A stretch of 64,000 nucleotides of DNA from contig CACBBC010000001.1 in NCBI GenBank assembly GCA_902537415.1, forward strand, positions 62,001 to 126,000, given 5' to 3'. Source of the DNA: an uncultured Alphaproteobacteria bacterium. GTDB taxonomy: Bacteria > Pseudomonadota > Alphaproteobacteria > Rhodobacterales > Rhodobacteraceae. The notes under the pieces are model-generated. The model saw nothing but the letters and a program-made list of their open reading frames with translations, ran no database searches and was not told where the DNA came from. Position 1 is the first letter of the stretch. The number at the start of each line of letters is the position of its first letter. Below, in pieces: positions 27,596 to 34,296 of the stretch. Both the position numbers and the translations under genes were made by a program.

Positions 27596-28537
27596 TCAAT
27601 CAATAGGTTGGTTAATAATAAACTTAGCTAGTCTTTTCTTGTCTGCAAGAGATGTCATCAGGGTATTGGTAAATATAGGTTTCTGATTTAGCGAGACAAA
27701 TTGTTTCTCCAGTCCTCTATCGGACCTATCGAGAATGAATGATTTGCAAATATCCTTGTATATCTGCATACAAGAAAAAGAATTTGGCTTGAAACCTAAT
27801 TGTTTAAGCATTTTTGTTGCAGGCCCTTTTACAGCCTTTCCTTGGATCAACGGACTTATTGCTATCACCTTCTTATTATTTTTTTGAATGATCGATTTAA
27901 ACCCAGGTATTTCAAGTATTGGTTTTATGCTTACTAAAGGATTTGAGGGAGCAATAATTATGAGTTCAGCGTTAAAAAGTGCTTTTTTTGCCTCTTTGGT
28001 AATTTTGGCTGATTTAATTCCGGTGTATTTAAGTTTTATAATTTTCGGTGAACACCGTTTTTTGACAAAATATTCCTGAAATGATATCCAACCTGTCTTA
28101 GTTTGCACCTCTGTTCTTATCTTGTCGTCAGTCGGTAAGATTATATCTGCCGTTATCCCAAATTTTTTAGCGATCTCGTTCGCGATAATTGTCGGACGGT
28201 GATCTTTTAATAGTCTAAGCTGTCTGTAAATATGAAGACCAAAGTCGAGGTCACCTAAAGACATCCAGGTTTCTTCGCCTAATTTATTTAACATTGAGAG
28301 CGTTTTATAAGTGTCATTCTTTACTCCCCATCCTTGCTTACGGTTCACCATTCCTGAAAGTGTATACGTTAGGGTATCTATATCTGGAGAAACTCTTAGC
28401 CCATGGAACTCATCGTCATCTGCAATGTTACCAATGATAGCGAGATTTATATTTTTTATGGAATGCAGTCCCTCTGCTAATTTTGCACCGCCTACACCTC
28501 CTGCTATGAGAACGATATTTTTGATAGATCTTTTCAT
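27596..28537 (-). CDS. cofD: 2-phospho-L-lactate transferase (F420 biosynthesis)
   Basis: A 313-residue CofD protein, which joins the activated lactyl (or related) phosphate to the deazaflavin Fo. Family motifs are LIAGGVGGAKLAEGL at residues 10-24, GLRVSPDIDTLTYTLSG, WMSLGDLDFGLHIYRQLRLL, APSNPLVSI and SPLIQGKAVKGPATKML. The pattern separates it from YvcK, which lacks the WMSLGDLD-like element. It is the first gene of the long minus-strand run and is divergent from the TPR gene at 28699. Confidence 0.94.
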   Translation of the reverse strand: MKRSIKNIVLIAGGVGGAKLAEGLHSIKNINLAIIGNIADDDEFHGLRVSPDIDTLTYTLSGMVNRKQGWGVKNDTYKTLSMLNKLGEETWMSLGDLDFGLHIYRQLRLLKDHRPTIIANEIAKKFGITADIILPTDDKIRTEVQTKTGWISFQEYFVKKRCSPKIIKLKYTGIKSAKITKEAKKALFNAELIIIAPSNPLVSIKPILEIPGFKSIIQKNNKKVIAISPLIQGKAVKGPATKMLKQLGFKPNSFSCMQIYKDICKSFILDRSDRGLEKQFVSLNQKPIFTNTLMTSLADKKRLAKFIINQPID

Positions 28538-28698
28538 TTTTGTTAAAGTCGGTAATGTTTATTTTTTAGTTTTCGAAAATGAGTACAACTAACTCAGCTG
28601 AAGTTAAATGTAAACAGTTGATAGAGTTTTCAAATTCTTGCTTGAAAAAAAGAATATTATGCTAATTTAAGAAGGAATTAATTTGTACCTACATTTCA

Positions 28699-29265
28699 AT
28701 GGCAAAAAAACTAATATACATATTCTGCTTTGCTATCTCCTTTACCTTTTCAATCATGTCACTTTCTCTGTCATCAAATGAGAAAAGCAGAATAGAAACA
28801 CTCCTTGATAGATTAGCCTATTCATCAAGCCCCTCTAACTCAGGGCTTATAAGAAGAGAAGTTTGGAGTTTGTGGTTAGAAGGGTATATCGATAAAACAA
28901 ATAAGAGCAAGATCGATGAGGCATTAGACTTATTCAATACTGGGAAACTAGAAAAAGCAAAGATTGCATTCAGCAAGATAATTGAATTAGATCCGGATTA
29001 TGTCGAAGGATGGAATAAAAGGGCGACGGTAAAATTTTTATTGGGAGATTTCTATGGATCACTTAAAGATATTGAGGAGGTGCTTAAAAGACAGCCACGT
29101 CACTTCGGAGCAATATCTGGTTCTGGGCTTATTCATATTCACAATAGTGATTTTCTTGAAGCGTATAAATCATATAAGAGGCTGGCGCAGATCGATCCCC
29201 ATAATGAGGATAGTAAAAGGTTTTTGCCTATGCTAGAAAATAAAATATATGGAAAGAGCTTGTAA
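28699..29265 (+). CDS. Secreted TPR-repeat protein
   Basis: A 188-residue protein with an N-terminal signal or anchor sequence (about residues 1-25). It then carries at least two to three TPR units: ALDLFNTGKLEKAKIAFSKI, WNKRATVKFLLGDFYGSLKD and a third ending LAQIDPHNED. Such proteins scaffold other periplasmic proteins. It precedes the SMR transporter gene by three bases. No specific partner can be named. Confidence 0.85.
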   Translation: MAKKLIYIFCFAISFTFSIMSLSLSSNEKSRIETLLDRLAYSSSPSNSGLIRREVWSLWLEGYIDKTNKSKIDEALDLFNTGKLEKAKIAFSKIIELDPDYVEGWNKRATVKFLLGDFYGSLKDIEEVLKRQPRHFGAISGSGLIHIHNSDFLEAYKSYKRLAQIDPHNEDSKRFLPMLENKIYGKSL

Positions 29266-29268
29266 AAA

Positions 29269-29607
29269 ATGCAACCAATAACGGCATATCTCTGCCTGCT
29301 AGCTGCGATTGTCTTTGAGGTAAGTGGCACTCTTTTGTTACCCGCGTCTCAAAATTTTACGAACGTAAAAGCTACTATATCTCTGGTGTTACTCTACGGA
29401 GTTTCCTTCTACTTTTTGTCAATTGTTGTGAACTTTATTCCTATTGCGATCATGTATGCTACTTGGAGTGGATTAGGAATTTTCACTTTGGCTCTAGTAT
29501 CCTATTTTGCTTTCAATCAATCTCTTAACTTTTTGTCTATGATTGGATTAGCTCTAATAGTTATTGGTGTTGTTCTCGTAAATACGAATATAACATTACC
29601 CAAATAG
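29269..29607 (+). CDS. Small multidrug resistance (SMR) family transporter
   Basis: A 112-residue protein with four hydrophobic helices. The essential membrane glutamate of EmrE-like proteins is Glu16, within AAIVFEVSGTLLL. YATWSGLGIFTLALVSYFAF matches the helix-3 motif. SMR proteins exchange protons for cationic drugs, guanidinium or polyamines. It follows the TPR gene closely and ends ten bases before the convergent thioesterase gene. Confidence 0.9.
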   Translation: MQPITAYLCLLAAIVFEVSGTLLLPASQNFTNVKATISLVLLYGVSFYFLSIVVNFIPIAIMYATWSGLGIFTLALVSYFAFNQSLNFLSMIGLALIVIGVVLVNTNITLPK

Positions 29608-29617
29608 ATTACTAAAA

Positions 29618-30049
29618 CTATTTATTCATTCCGTGCGTATCCAAAAGAAACCCAGTATGAAGACAGGAAGCCACTAATGTATTCTTTTCTTTAAAAATCT
29701 TACCCTCTACCGAAACAATATTTCTGCCCATTTTCAAGATGGATGCCTTTATTGTTGCAGGTTCTAAAGACAATGGCCGATGGAATGTTGTGTGGAAGTC
29801 CGTCGTGTTGGGAAATCTTTTGCCTTGAGTAGAAAACAAAACACATAGCGCAGTGCAATCATCGAGTACGCTAGTGATCATTCCACCCTGTACATTTCCG
29901 TTAGGGTTTAAACAATCAGAAGGAAAGCGCACCTCAAAAACAAATTCGCCATCCGTTTCCACCAAAAATTTAATTGAGAAAAATTTCCCAACACCTTTGC
30001 TTTGGTAGACCTTCATAACTGCGTCAATCAGAGCTCTCTCAATAGACAT
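29618..30049 (-). CDS. Hot-dog fold thioesterase (PaaI-like)
   Basis: A 143-residue hot-dog domain protein. The signature GNVQGGMITSVLDDCTALCV includes the helix-start Gly-Gly and an Asp in the usual catalytic region. TDFHTTFHRPL follows. Such enzymes hydrolyse aromatic or medium-chain acyl-CoA thioesters. No phenylacetate genes are adjacent. It is divergent from the short ORF at 30193. Confidence 0.87.
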   Translation of the reverse strand: MSIERALIDAVMKVYQSKGVGKFFSIKFLVETDGEFVFEVRFPSDCLNPNGNVQGGMITSVLDDCTALCVLFSTQGKRFPNTTDFHTTFHRPLSLEPATIKASILKMGRNIVSVEGKIFKEKNTLVASCLHTGFLLDTHGMNK

Positions 30050-30127
30050 CTCGACTTATCCAATGGGCTATGCTGTTTTCTTAAAGTGTTATTTCTGATC
30101 TTTGAACCAATTATAAAATTTTATAGT

Positions 30128-30157
30128 TTGAGAAGAATATAAAGTACCTTACATTAT
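30128..30157 (+). promoter_or_regulatory. Candidate sigma-70-like promoter before the 26-codon ORF
   Basis: TTGAGA at 30128-30133 and CATTAT at 30152-30157 with an 18-base spacer. Four of six bases fit the -10 consensus. A start near 30164 would give a leader of about 30 bases before the ORF at 30193. This is a weak sequence match only. Confidence 0.3.
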
Positions 30158-30176
30158 TACTTAGAGTTTAACAACT

Positions 30177-30192
30177 GAAAGGAGGTGGTCCA
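30177..30192 (+). promoter_or_regulatory. Extended anti-16S ribosome-binding site
   Basis: GAAAGGAGGTGGTCCA differs by one base from the full reverse complement of the canonical 16S rRNA 3' tail, and that base can form a G-U pair. Sixteen continuous pairs are thus possible, far more than the usual four to six. It directly precedes the ATG at 30193. Confidence 0.75.
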
Positions 30193-30273
30193 ATGTCTAG
30201 TGATTATTCGATGATGGTGGCAGACATAGATACCCTCTCGACAAAAATTTTCGAGGGGCAAAAAGGGGTCTGA
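30193..30273 (+). CDS. Putative 26-codon leader or small-protein ORF upstream of pobA
   Basis: ATG to TGA encodes 26 residues beginning MSSDYSMMVAD and ending EGQKGV. No family is recognised. AGGAGG lies seven bases before the ATG, inside a 16-base anti-16S match. A weak 7-bp hairpin (CTCTCGA with TCGAGGG) falls within the coding region. An intrinsic terminator follows 18 bases after the stop. It could be a small protein, a translation-sensing leader for pobA, or the 5' part of a small RNA. Too short for standard gene finders. Confidence 0.55.
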   Translation: MSSDYSMMVADIDTLSTKIFEGQKGV

Positions 30274-30291
30274 CACTAAATCGTCAGTCAC

Positions 30292-30324
30292 CGAAGGAGG
30301 CTTAACAGCCTCCTTCGCTTTTTT
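30292..30324 (+). terminator. Strong intrinsic terminator immediately before pobA
   Basis: A perfect 10-bp stem (CGAAGGAGGC at 30292-30301, GCCTCCTTCG at 30308-30317), a six-base loop, then C and six T. It ends six bases before the pobA ATG. Its 3' arm contains CCTCCTT, complementary to AAGGAGG in the upstream ribosome site, so an alternative antitermination pairing is possible. Confidence 0.88.
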
Positions 30325-30330
30325 ATAAAT

Positions 30331-31512
30331 ATGGTAAATTTTAAAACACAAGTAACAATTATAGGTGGTGGTCCATCGGGCCTATTATTATCCCAGAAGC
30401 TTATGAATGAGGGTATAGACACCATCATTTTGGAAAAACACACTAAAAGCCATGTATTATCAAGGATAAGAGCTGGTGTTTTGGAGAGTGGGACCGTAGA
30501 AATATTGAAGCAAGCTGGTGTAGGTGAAAGAATAGATACTGATGGGTTTGTTCATGAAGGTACTTATCTTTCATCAGAAAATAAAGGTTTCAGAGTTTCT
30601 TTTTCACAGACCGTGGGTAAGAATGTTACAATTTTTGGACAAACTGAAGTAACAAAAGATTTATACCAAAAGCAGGAGGAGAGAGAAGCTAAAATCTTTT
30701 TCCAGGTAAAAAACGTAAATATAATTGACCCAAAATGTTCAAAGACGGAGGTAATATTCGAAGATGAAATTGGGAAAGAAATTAAAATTGTGTCTGACTT
30801 TGTTGTAGGCTGTGATGGTTTTCATGGCGTTAGCAGGCAGCGAATCCCTCTAAACCAAAGAAAAGAGTATGAAAGAATATATCCATTCGGCTGGTTAGGT
30901 ATTTTGTCTGAAACCCCTCCAGTCAGTGATGAGTTGATTTATGCCAACACTAGTGATGGATTTGCCTTATGCTCCATGAGGAATAATAATCTTTCAAGAT
31001 ACTATCTTCAGTGTGATGTGAATACTAAAGCAGAGGACTATTCGGACGATTATTTTTGGAAGGAATTAATTAAACGACTACCCGAGAATTCAAAGGATAA
31101 TTTAAGGACTGGCCCATCAATTGAGAAATCTATTGCTCCGCTGAGGAGTTTCGTGGTCGAGCCGCTTCAATACGGCAATCTTTTTCTTGTTGGAGACGCT
31201 GCTCACATTGTGCCTCCAACTGGAGCTAAGGGTTTGAACCTAGCAGTGTCAGATGTGCATTATTTATCAGAGGGCCTTACAGCCTTTTATAGAGGAGAGG
31301 GTGATAAGAAATTATTTAACTACTCTAAAACGGCTTTGAATAGAATATGGAAAGCGGTGAGGTTTAGTTGGTGGATGACTACTTTGATGCACGAGTTTCC
31401 TGAGACTAAAGAATTCGATAGGAAAATAAAAATAAGTGAATTAGAATATTTGTCTCATTCAAATTTTGCACAAGCGCATTTTGCCGAAAACTATGTAGGC
31501 ATACCATTATGA
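30331..31512 (+). CDS. pobA: 4-hydroxybenzoate 3-monooxygenase
   Basis: A 393-residue FAD monooxygenase converting 4-hydroxybenzoate to protocatechuate with NADPH and oxygen. Motifs are IIGGGPSGLLL (residues 9-19), SRIRAGVLE, the DG motif VVGCDGFHG, YPFGWLGIL, ELIYANTSDGFALCSMR with the PobA substrate-site Tyr, Ser and Arg, and GDAAHIVPPTGAKGLNLA. It matches PobA over its full length. There is no ribosome site between the upstream terminator and the ATG, which suggests unusual control. It overlaps the next deaminase gene by four bases. No protocatechuate genes are in the window. Confidence 0.93.
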   Translation: MVNFKTQVTIIGGGPSGLLLSQKLMNEGIDTIILEKHTKSHVLSRIRAGVLESGTVEILKQAGVGERIDTDGFVHEGTYLSSENKGFRVSFSQTVGKNVTIFGQTEVTKDLYQKQEEREAKIFFQVKNVNIIDPKCSKTEVIFEDEIGKEIKIVSDFVVGCDGFHGVSRQRIPLNQRKEYERIYPFGWLGILSETPPVSDELIYANTSDGFALCSMRNNNLSRYYLQCDVNTKAEDYSDDYFWKELIKRLPENSKDNLRTGPSIEKSIAPLRSFVVEPLQYGNLFLVGDAAHIVPPTGAKGLNLAVSDVHYLSEGLTAFYRGEGDKKLFNYSKTALNRIWKAVRFSWWMTTLMHEFPETKEFDRKIKISELEYLSHSNFAQAHFAENYVGIPL

Positions 31513-32090
31513 AAAATTTCATAGAAAGAGCTCTGAGGGTAATCGAGGAAGAAATAATTCCAGAAACAAAAAAAGGTGTTGCTAGAGGTAATAAAGTTTT
31601 TGGAGGCGCTATTCTAACTAAAAGTGACTATGCAACCATGACTATTGGAGTTAATCAAGAAACTGAAAACCCGCTCTTTCATGGTGAAATATCTACGTTA
31701 AACAAATTTTTTGCCGAAAACAAAAATAGGTCCACAGGAGATCTAATATTTTTGTCAACACATGAACCTTGCCCAATGTGTTTATCAGCTATTACTTGGG
31801 CCGGGTTTAATACTATTTACTATTTTTTTAATTACCAAGATACAAAAAAGGCTTTTAAAATAGCTCATGATTTAGACATTCTGTCGGAAGTATTTGGAAG
31901 GTCGGATGGAGCGTATAGTAAAGAAAATTATTTTTGGAAATGTTATGCAATAAAAGAGCTGATCAATATGCTAGAGCCAGCAAGTAGAGATAATTTATTG
32001 AAAATGTCAGAGCGTATATCATCAACATATGAGAGTTTATCGGAAGAGTACCAAAATAAGAAAAATGACAATAGTATTCCGCTCAGCTAG
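31509..32090 (+). CDS. Cytidine/deoxycytidylate deaminase-fold zinc protein
   Basis: A 193-residue protein of the nucleoside deaminase superfamily. Zinc ligands and the catalytic Glu are seen as HGE (near residue 58) and STHEPCPMC (near residue 87). The fold is followed by an unusual C-terminal extension of about 60 residues with no recognised motif. Its ATG overlaps the pobA stop codon, so the two are translated together. The pairing with an aromatic hydroxylase is unexplained; it may act on a small amine or a purine-like base rather than a nucleoside. Confidence 0.85.
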   Translation: MKNFIERALRVIEEEIIPETKKGVARGNKVFGGAILTKSDYATMTIGVNQETENPLFHGEISTLNKFFAENKNRSTGDLIFLSTHEPCPMCLSAITWAGFNTIYYFFNYQDTKKAFKIAHDLDILSEVFGRSDGAYSKENYFWKCYAIKELINMLEPASRDNLLKMSERISSTYESLSEEYQNKKNDNSIPLS

Positions 32091-32166
32091 ATATAATTCT
32101 GGGTTGGTCTATTTATTTATATGTTACAAAAAATAGAACTTAATAGGTTTTTAAGGAGAATGAAAT

Positions 32167-32565
32167 ATGTTCGATGAAAAAGAGTACTTTGACCCAAGAA
32201 AATCACAAACAAATGTAATTGGTACTACACTCGAACCCTGTTCTAGTGACCCATTAACTGGGTTTTTGAGAGACGGTTGTTGTAGCTGGGATCCTAGAGA
32301 CATCGGAAGTCACACTGTTTGTGCAATAATGACAACGGAGTTCCTTGAGTTTTCAAAAGAAAGAGGAAATGACTTATCTACGCCTAGACCAGAATATCAA
32401 TTTGAAGGTTTGAAGGATGGGGATCGTTGGTGTCTCTGTGCAGCGAGGTGGGAAGAAGCTAGAATGGCAGGAAAAGCACCTAAAGTTGTTCTTGAAGCAA
32501 CGAATATCAAATGCCTAGATATTTGCGATTTGGAACACTTAAAAAAACATGCTGGAGGAAATTAG
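32167..32565 (+). CDS. DUF2237 family protein
   Basis: A 132-residue protein matching the DUF2237 family from memory. Conserved elements are NVIGTTLEPCSSDPLTGFLR, DGCC, GSHTVCAIMT, FSKERGNDLSTPRPEYQF and DGDRWCLCAARW. It holds eight cysteines, several in CC and CxC pairs, suggesting metal binding or redox chemistry. The function of the family is unknown to me. A good AAGGAG lies eight bases before the ATG. It is followed with no gap by a membrane-protein gene. Confidence 0.9.
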   Translation: MFDEKEYFDPRKSQTNVIGTTLEPCSSDPLTGFLRDGCCSWDPRDIGSHTVCAIMTTEFLEFSKERGNDLSTPRPEYQFEGLKDGDRWCLCAARWEEARMAGKAPKVVLEATNIKCLDICDLEHLKKHAGGN

Positions 32566-32976
32566 ATGTCTGAAAATACTCATAATACCCAAGATTTTAG
32601 GGTCTTCTCGTTATCTATAGAGCTTTTAACAACACTTTATGGCTTGTTTATGGTCATTTGGGGTATTTCTATATCATTGATTTCTGGGAGTTCTTCTATG
32701 ACGTCTATGATACCTGCCTTCATTGGGGTACCACTTGCGTTTATTGGCTTTATATCAATGATAAAACCGAAATTTAGGAAGGCTTTGATGCATATAGCAG
32801 TAGTTATTGGCATAATCGCTTTTTTGGGTGGGCTCGATTTTTTTAGAGGCATGTTTAATAATTATTATGCTGGATTATCAAAGCTTATGCTTTTGATCAC
32901 AGGATTTGTTTATGTATATTTTTGCGTCCAAAGTTTCCTATTTGTGCGACGACAAAAAAAACTGCAGTCTAATTAA
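32566..32976 (+). CDS. Small integral membrane protein, four helices
   Basis: A 136-residue protein with four predicted membrane helices (approximately residues 15-40, 48-66, 72-90 and 103-125) and a basic C-terminal tail RRQKKLQ. The ATG directly follows the DUF2237 stop codon, so the two are co-translated. Start of the fourth segment is preceded by DFFRGMFNNYY. I do not recognise the family. Confidence 0.75.
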   Translation: MSENTHNTQDFRVFSLSIELLTTLYGLFMVIWGISISLISGSSSMTSMIPAFIGVPLAFIGFISMIKPKFRKALMHIAVVIGIIAFLGGLDFFRGMFNNYYAGLSKLMLLITGFVYVYFCVQSFLFVRRQKKLQSN

Positions 32977-33071
32977 AAATAATCTCCTTGGGTTTTTATA
33001 TTTTTGGTTGACACCACTTAAATTTACTCCATGTTACACCTTGTGGGTTACATATTGTATAGGAGGATAAT

Positions 33072-33512
33072 ATGAGACTTTTTTCATTAACGGTAACATT
33101 GTTGGCTAGTTTTTTAGTATCTGCTTCTGCTTTCGCAGCTGACATTGAAGTAAAAATGCTTAATAAGGGCGAAGAAGGAAAAATGATTTTCGAGCCTTCC
33201 TTTATAAAAGCTCAAGTAGGCGACAACATAATTTTTCTACCGACGGATAAGGGGCATATGGCTGCGTCCATAAAAGGATTAATCCCAGAGGGGGCAAAAA
33301 AGTTCAAGAGTAAAATTAACAAGAAATTTAGTTATACGGTCGAAGTCGAAGGACTTTATGGAATACGGTGCACACCTCATTATGCGAATGGAATGGTGGC
33401 TCTAATCCAAGTTGGCGACTCTGCAGATGCTACTGATTTTCTTAAAGGGCAAAAAGTTCCAAAAAAATCTAAAGAGCGGCTCGAAAAATATTTGAGTCAA
33501 GTTGGTTCTTAA
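33072..33512 (+). CDS. Pseudoazurin-type blue copper protein
   Basis: A 146-residue secreted cupredoxin with a Sec signal peptide (cleavage near AFA-AD, residue 22). Copper ligands are His62 in TDKGHMAAS, Cys100 and His103 in YGIRCTPHYANGM, and Met108. It should carry electrons in the periplasm, for instance to nitrite or nitrous-oxide reductase or to an oxidase; none of these is in the window. The ribosome site AGGAGG is strong. TTGACA at 33008 is a possible -35, but no convincing -10 pairs with it. Its stop abuts the convergent pcs stop. Confidence 0.93.
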   Translation: MRLFSLTVTLLASFLVSASAFAADIEVKMLNKGEEGKMIFEPSFIKAQVGDNIIFLPTDKGHMAASIKGLIPEGAKKFKSKINKKFSYTVEVEGLYGIRCTPHYANGMVALIQVGDSADATDFLKGQKVPKKSKERLEKYLSQVGS

Positions 33513-34250
33513 TTAAGTATTTTGTTTAAAGGATCTCCTGAGGGAGATCCACACAAAATAAGCTGTGCTTGTTAGCCATAGACCAAAAATCATCGCATGA
33601 AATTGGTGTAATAAGAAATTGTGTTTGTGCAGTATCAGAAAAACAGCGCTTATGGACCATACTCCTACCATCATTATTGAAGAATTACGCAGCTCTTTAA
33701 CTCTGAATGGATGAATGATCTTGATCGGAACGAACGTTAATATTAAACATAGACAGATAGTGCCGAAGTTAAACCAAAGTCCAAGGTCTAAAATAAAAAG
33801 AAAGAAAACCAGCAAATTCCAAAGCGCAGAAAAGCCCTTAAAGTAATAATCTGTTGTTTTCATATTCTTATCAGAAAACGTATAACAACTAGCCAATAAA
33901 ATAGAAATGCAGGTTAGATAAACAAGATTATATGGAACCATTGAAAACCAATAAATCATCAATACAGGTAGGATTGAGTAATTAAACATGTCTATCACGT
34001 TGTCTAAAGTACTCCCGTCTACTTCTGGAAGTGCTTCCTCCACGTTGACGTATCTAGCTAGTGTACCATCGACGCCATCAATAACTAAAGCAAAACCCAT
34101 AAACAAAAATGCCAAAGTTTGTTCACCATTTAATATAGCTATAAGGCCTAGAAAGCCAAAAATTAGTCCTGATGCAGTGAAAATGTGAGCCGCCCACGCG
34201 AAGGCTTTATTTATTTTTTTTGATTTAAAAACAATATCTTTTAACTTCAT
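33513..34250 (-). CDS. pcs: Phosphatidylcholine synthase-type CDP-alcohol phosphatidyltransferase
   Basis: A 245-residue membrane enzyme with about seven helices. The CDP-alcohol motif appears as DGVDGTLAR, then a spacer, then DGSTLDNVID, giving the DG..AR...G..LD...D pattern. The spacing and overall length fit Pcs, which condenses choline with CDP-diacylglycerol. That route is common in alphaproteobacteria. The gene is convergent with the pseudoazurin gene and starts from a short intergenic region. Confidence 0.88.
   Translation of the reverse strand: MKLKDIVFKSKKINKAFAWAAHIFTASGLIFGFLGLIAILNGEQTLAFLFMGFALVIDGVDGTLARYVNVEEALPEVDGSTLDNVIDMFNYSILPVLMIYWFSMVPYNLVYLTCISILLASCYTFSDKNMKTTDYYFKGFSALWNLLVFFLFILDLGLWFNFGTICLCLILTFVPIKIIHPFRVKELRNSSIMMVGVWSISAVFLILHKHNFLLHQFHAMIFGLWLTSTAYFVWISLRRSFKQNT
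33531..33550. terminator. Short hairpin at the convergent pseudoazurin/pcs ends
   Basis: GGATCTCC (33531-33538) and GGAGATCC (33543-33550) form an 8-bp stem with loop TGAG. It lies within the last codons of pcs and just past the pseudoazurin stop. There is no long T-run on either strand, so it would be a weak or Rho-assisted bidirectional terminator. Confidence 0.45.
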
Positions 34251-34296
34251 GCCTTAAAAATAAATAAAAGTGGATATATGTCAAATAATTAGAAAG

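Noticed and set aside
27596-28537. YvcK-type gluconeogenesis factor
   Set aside because: The WMSLGDLDFGLH segment and the adjacent cofE support CofD.
33008-33036. Sigma-70 promoter for the pseudoazurin gene
   Set aside because: TTGACA is a perfect -35, but the bases at the expected -10 position do not resemble TATAAT.
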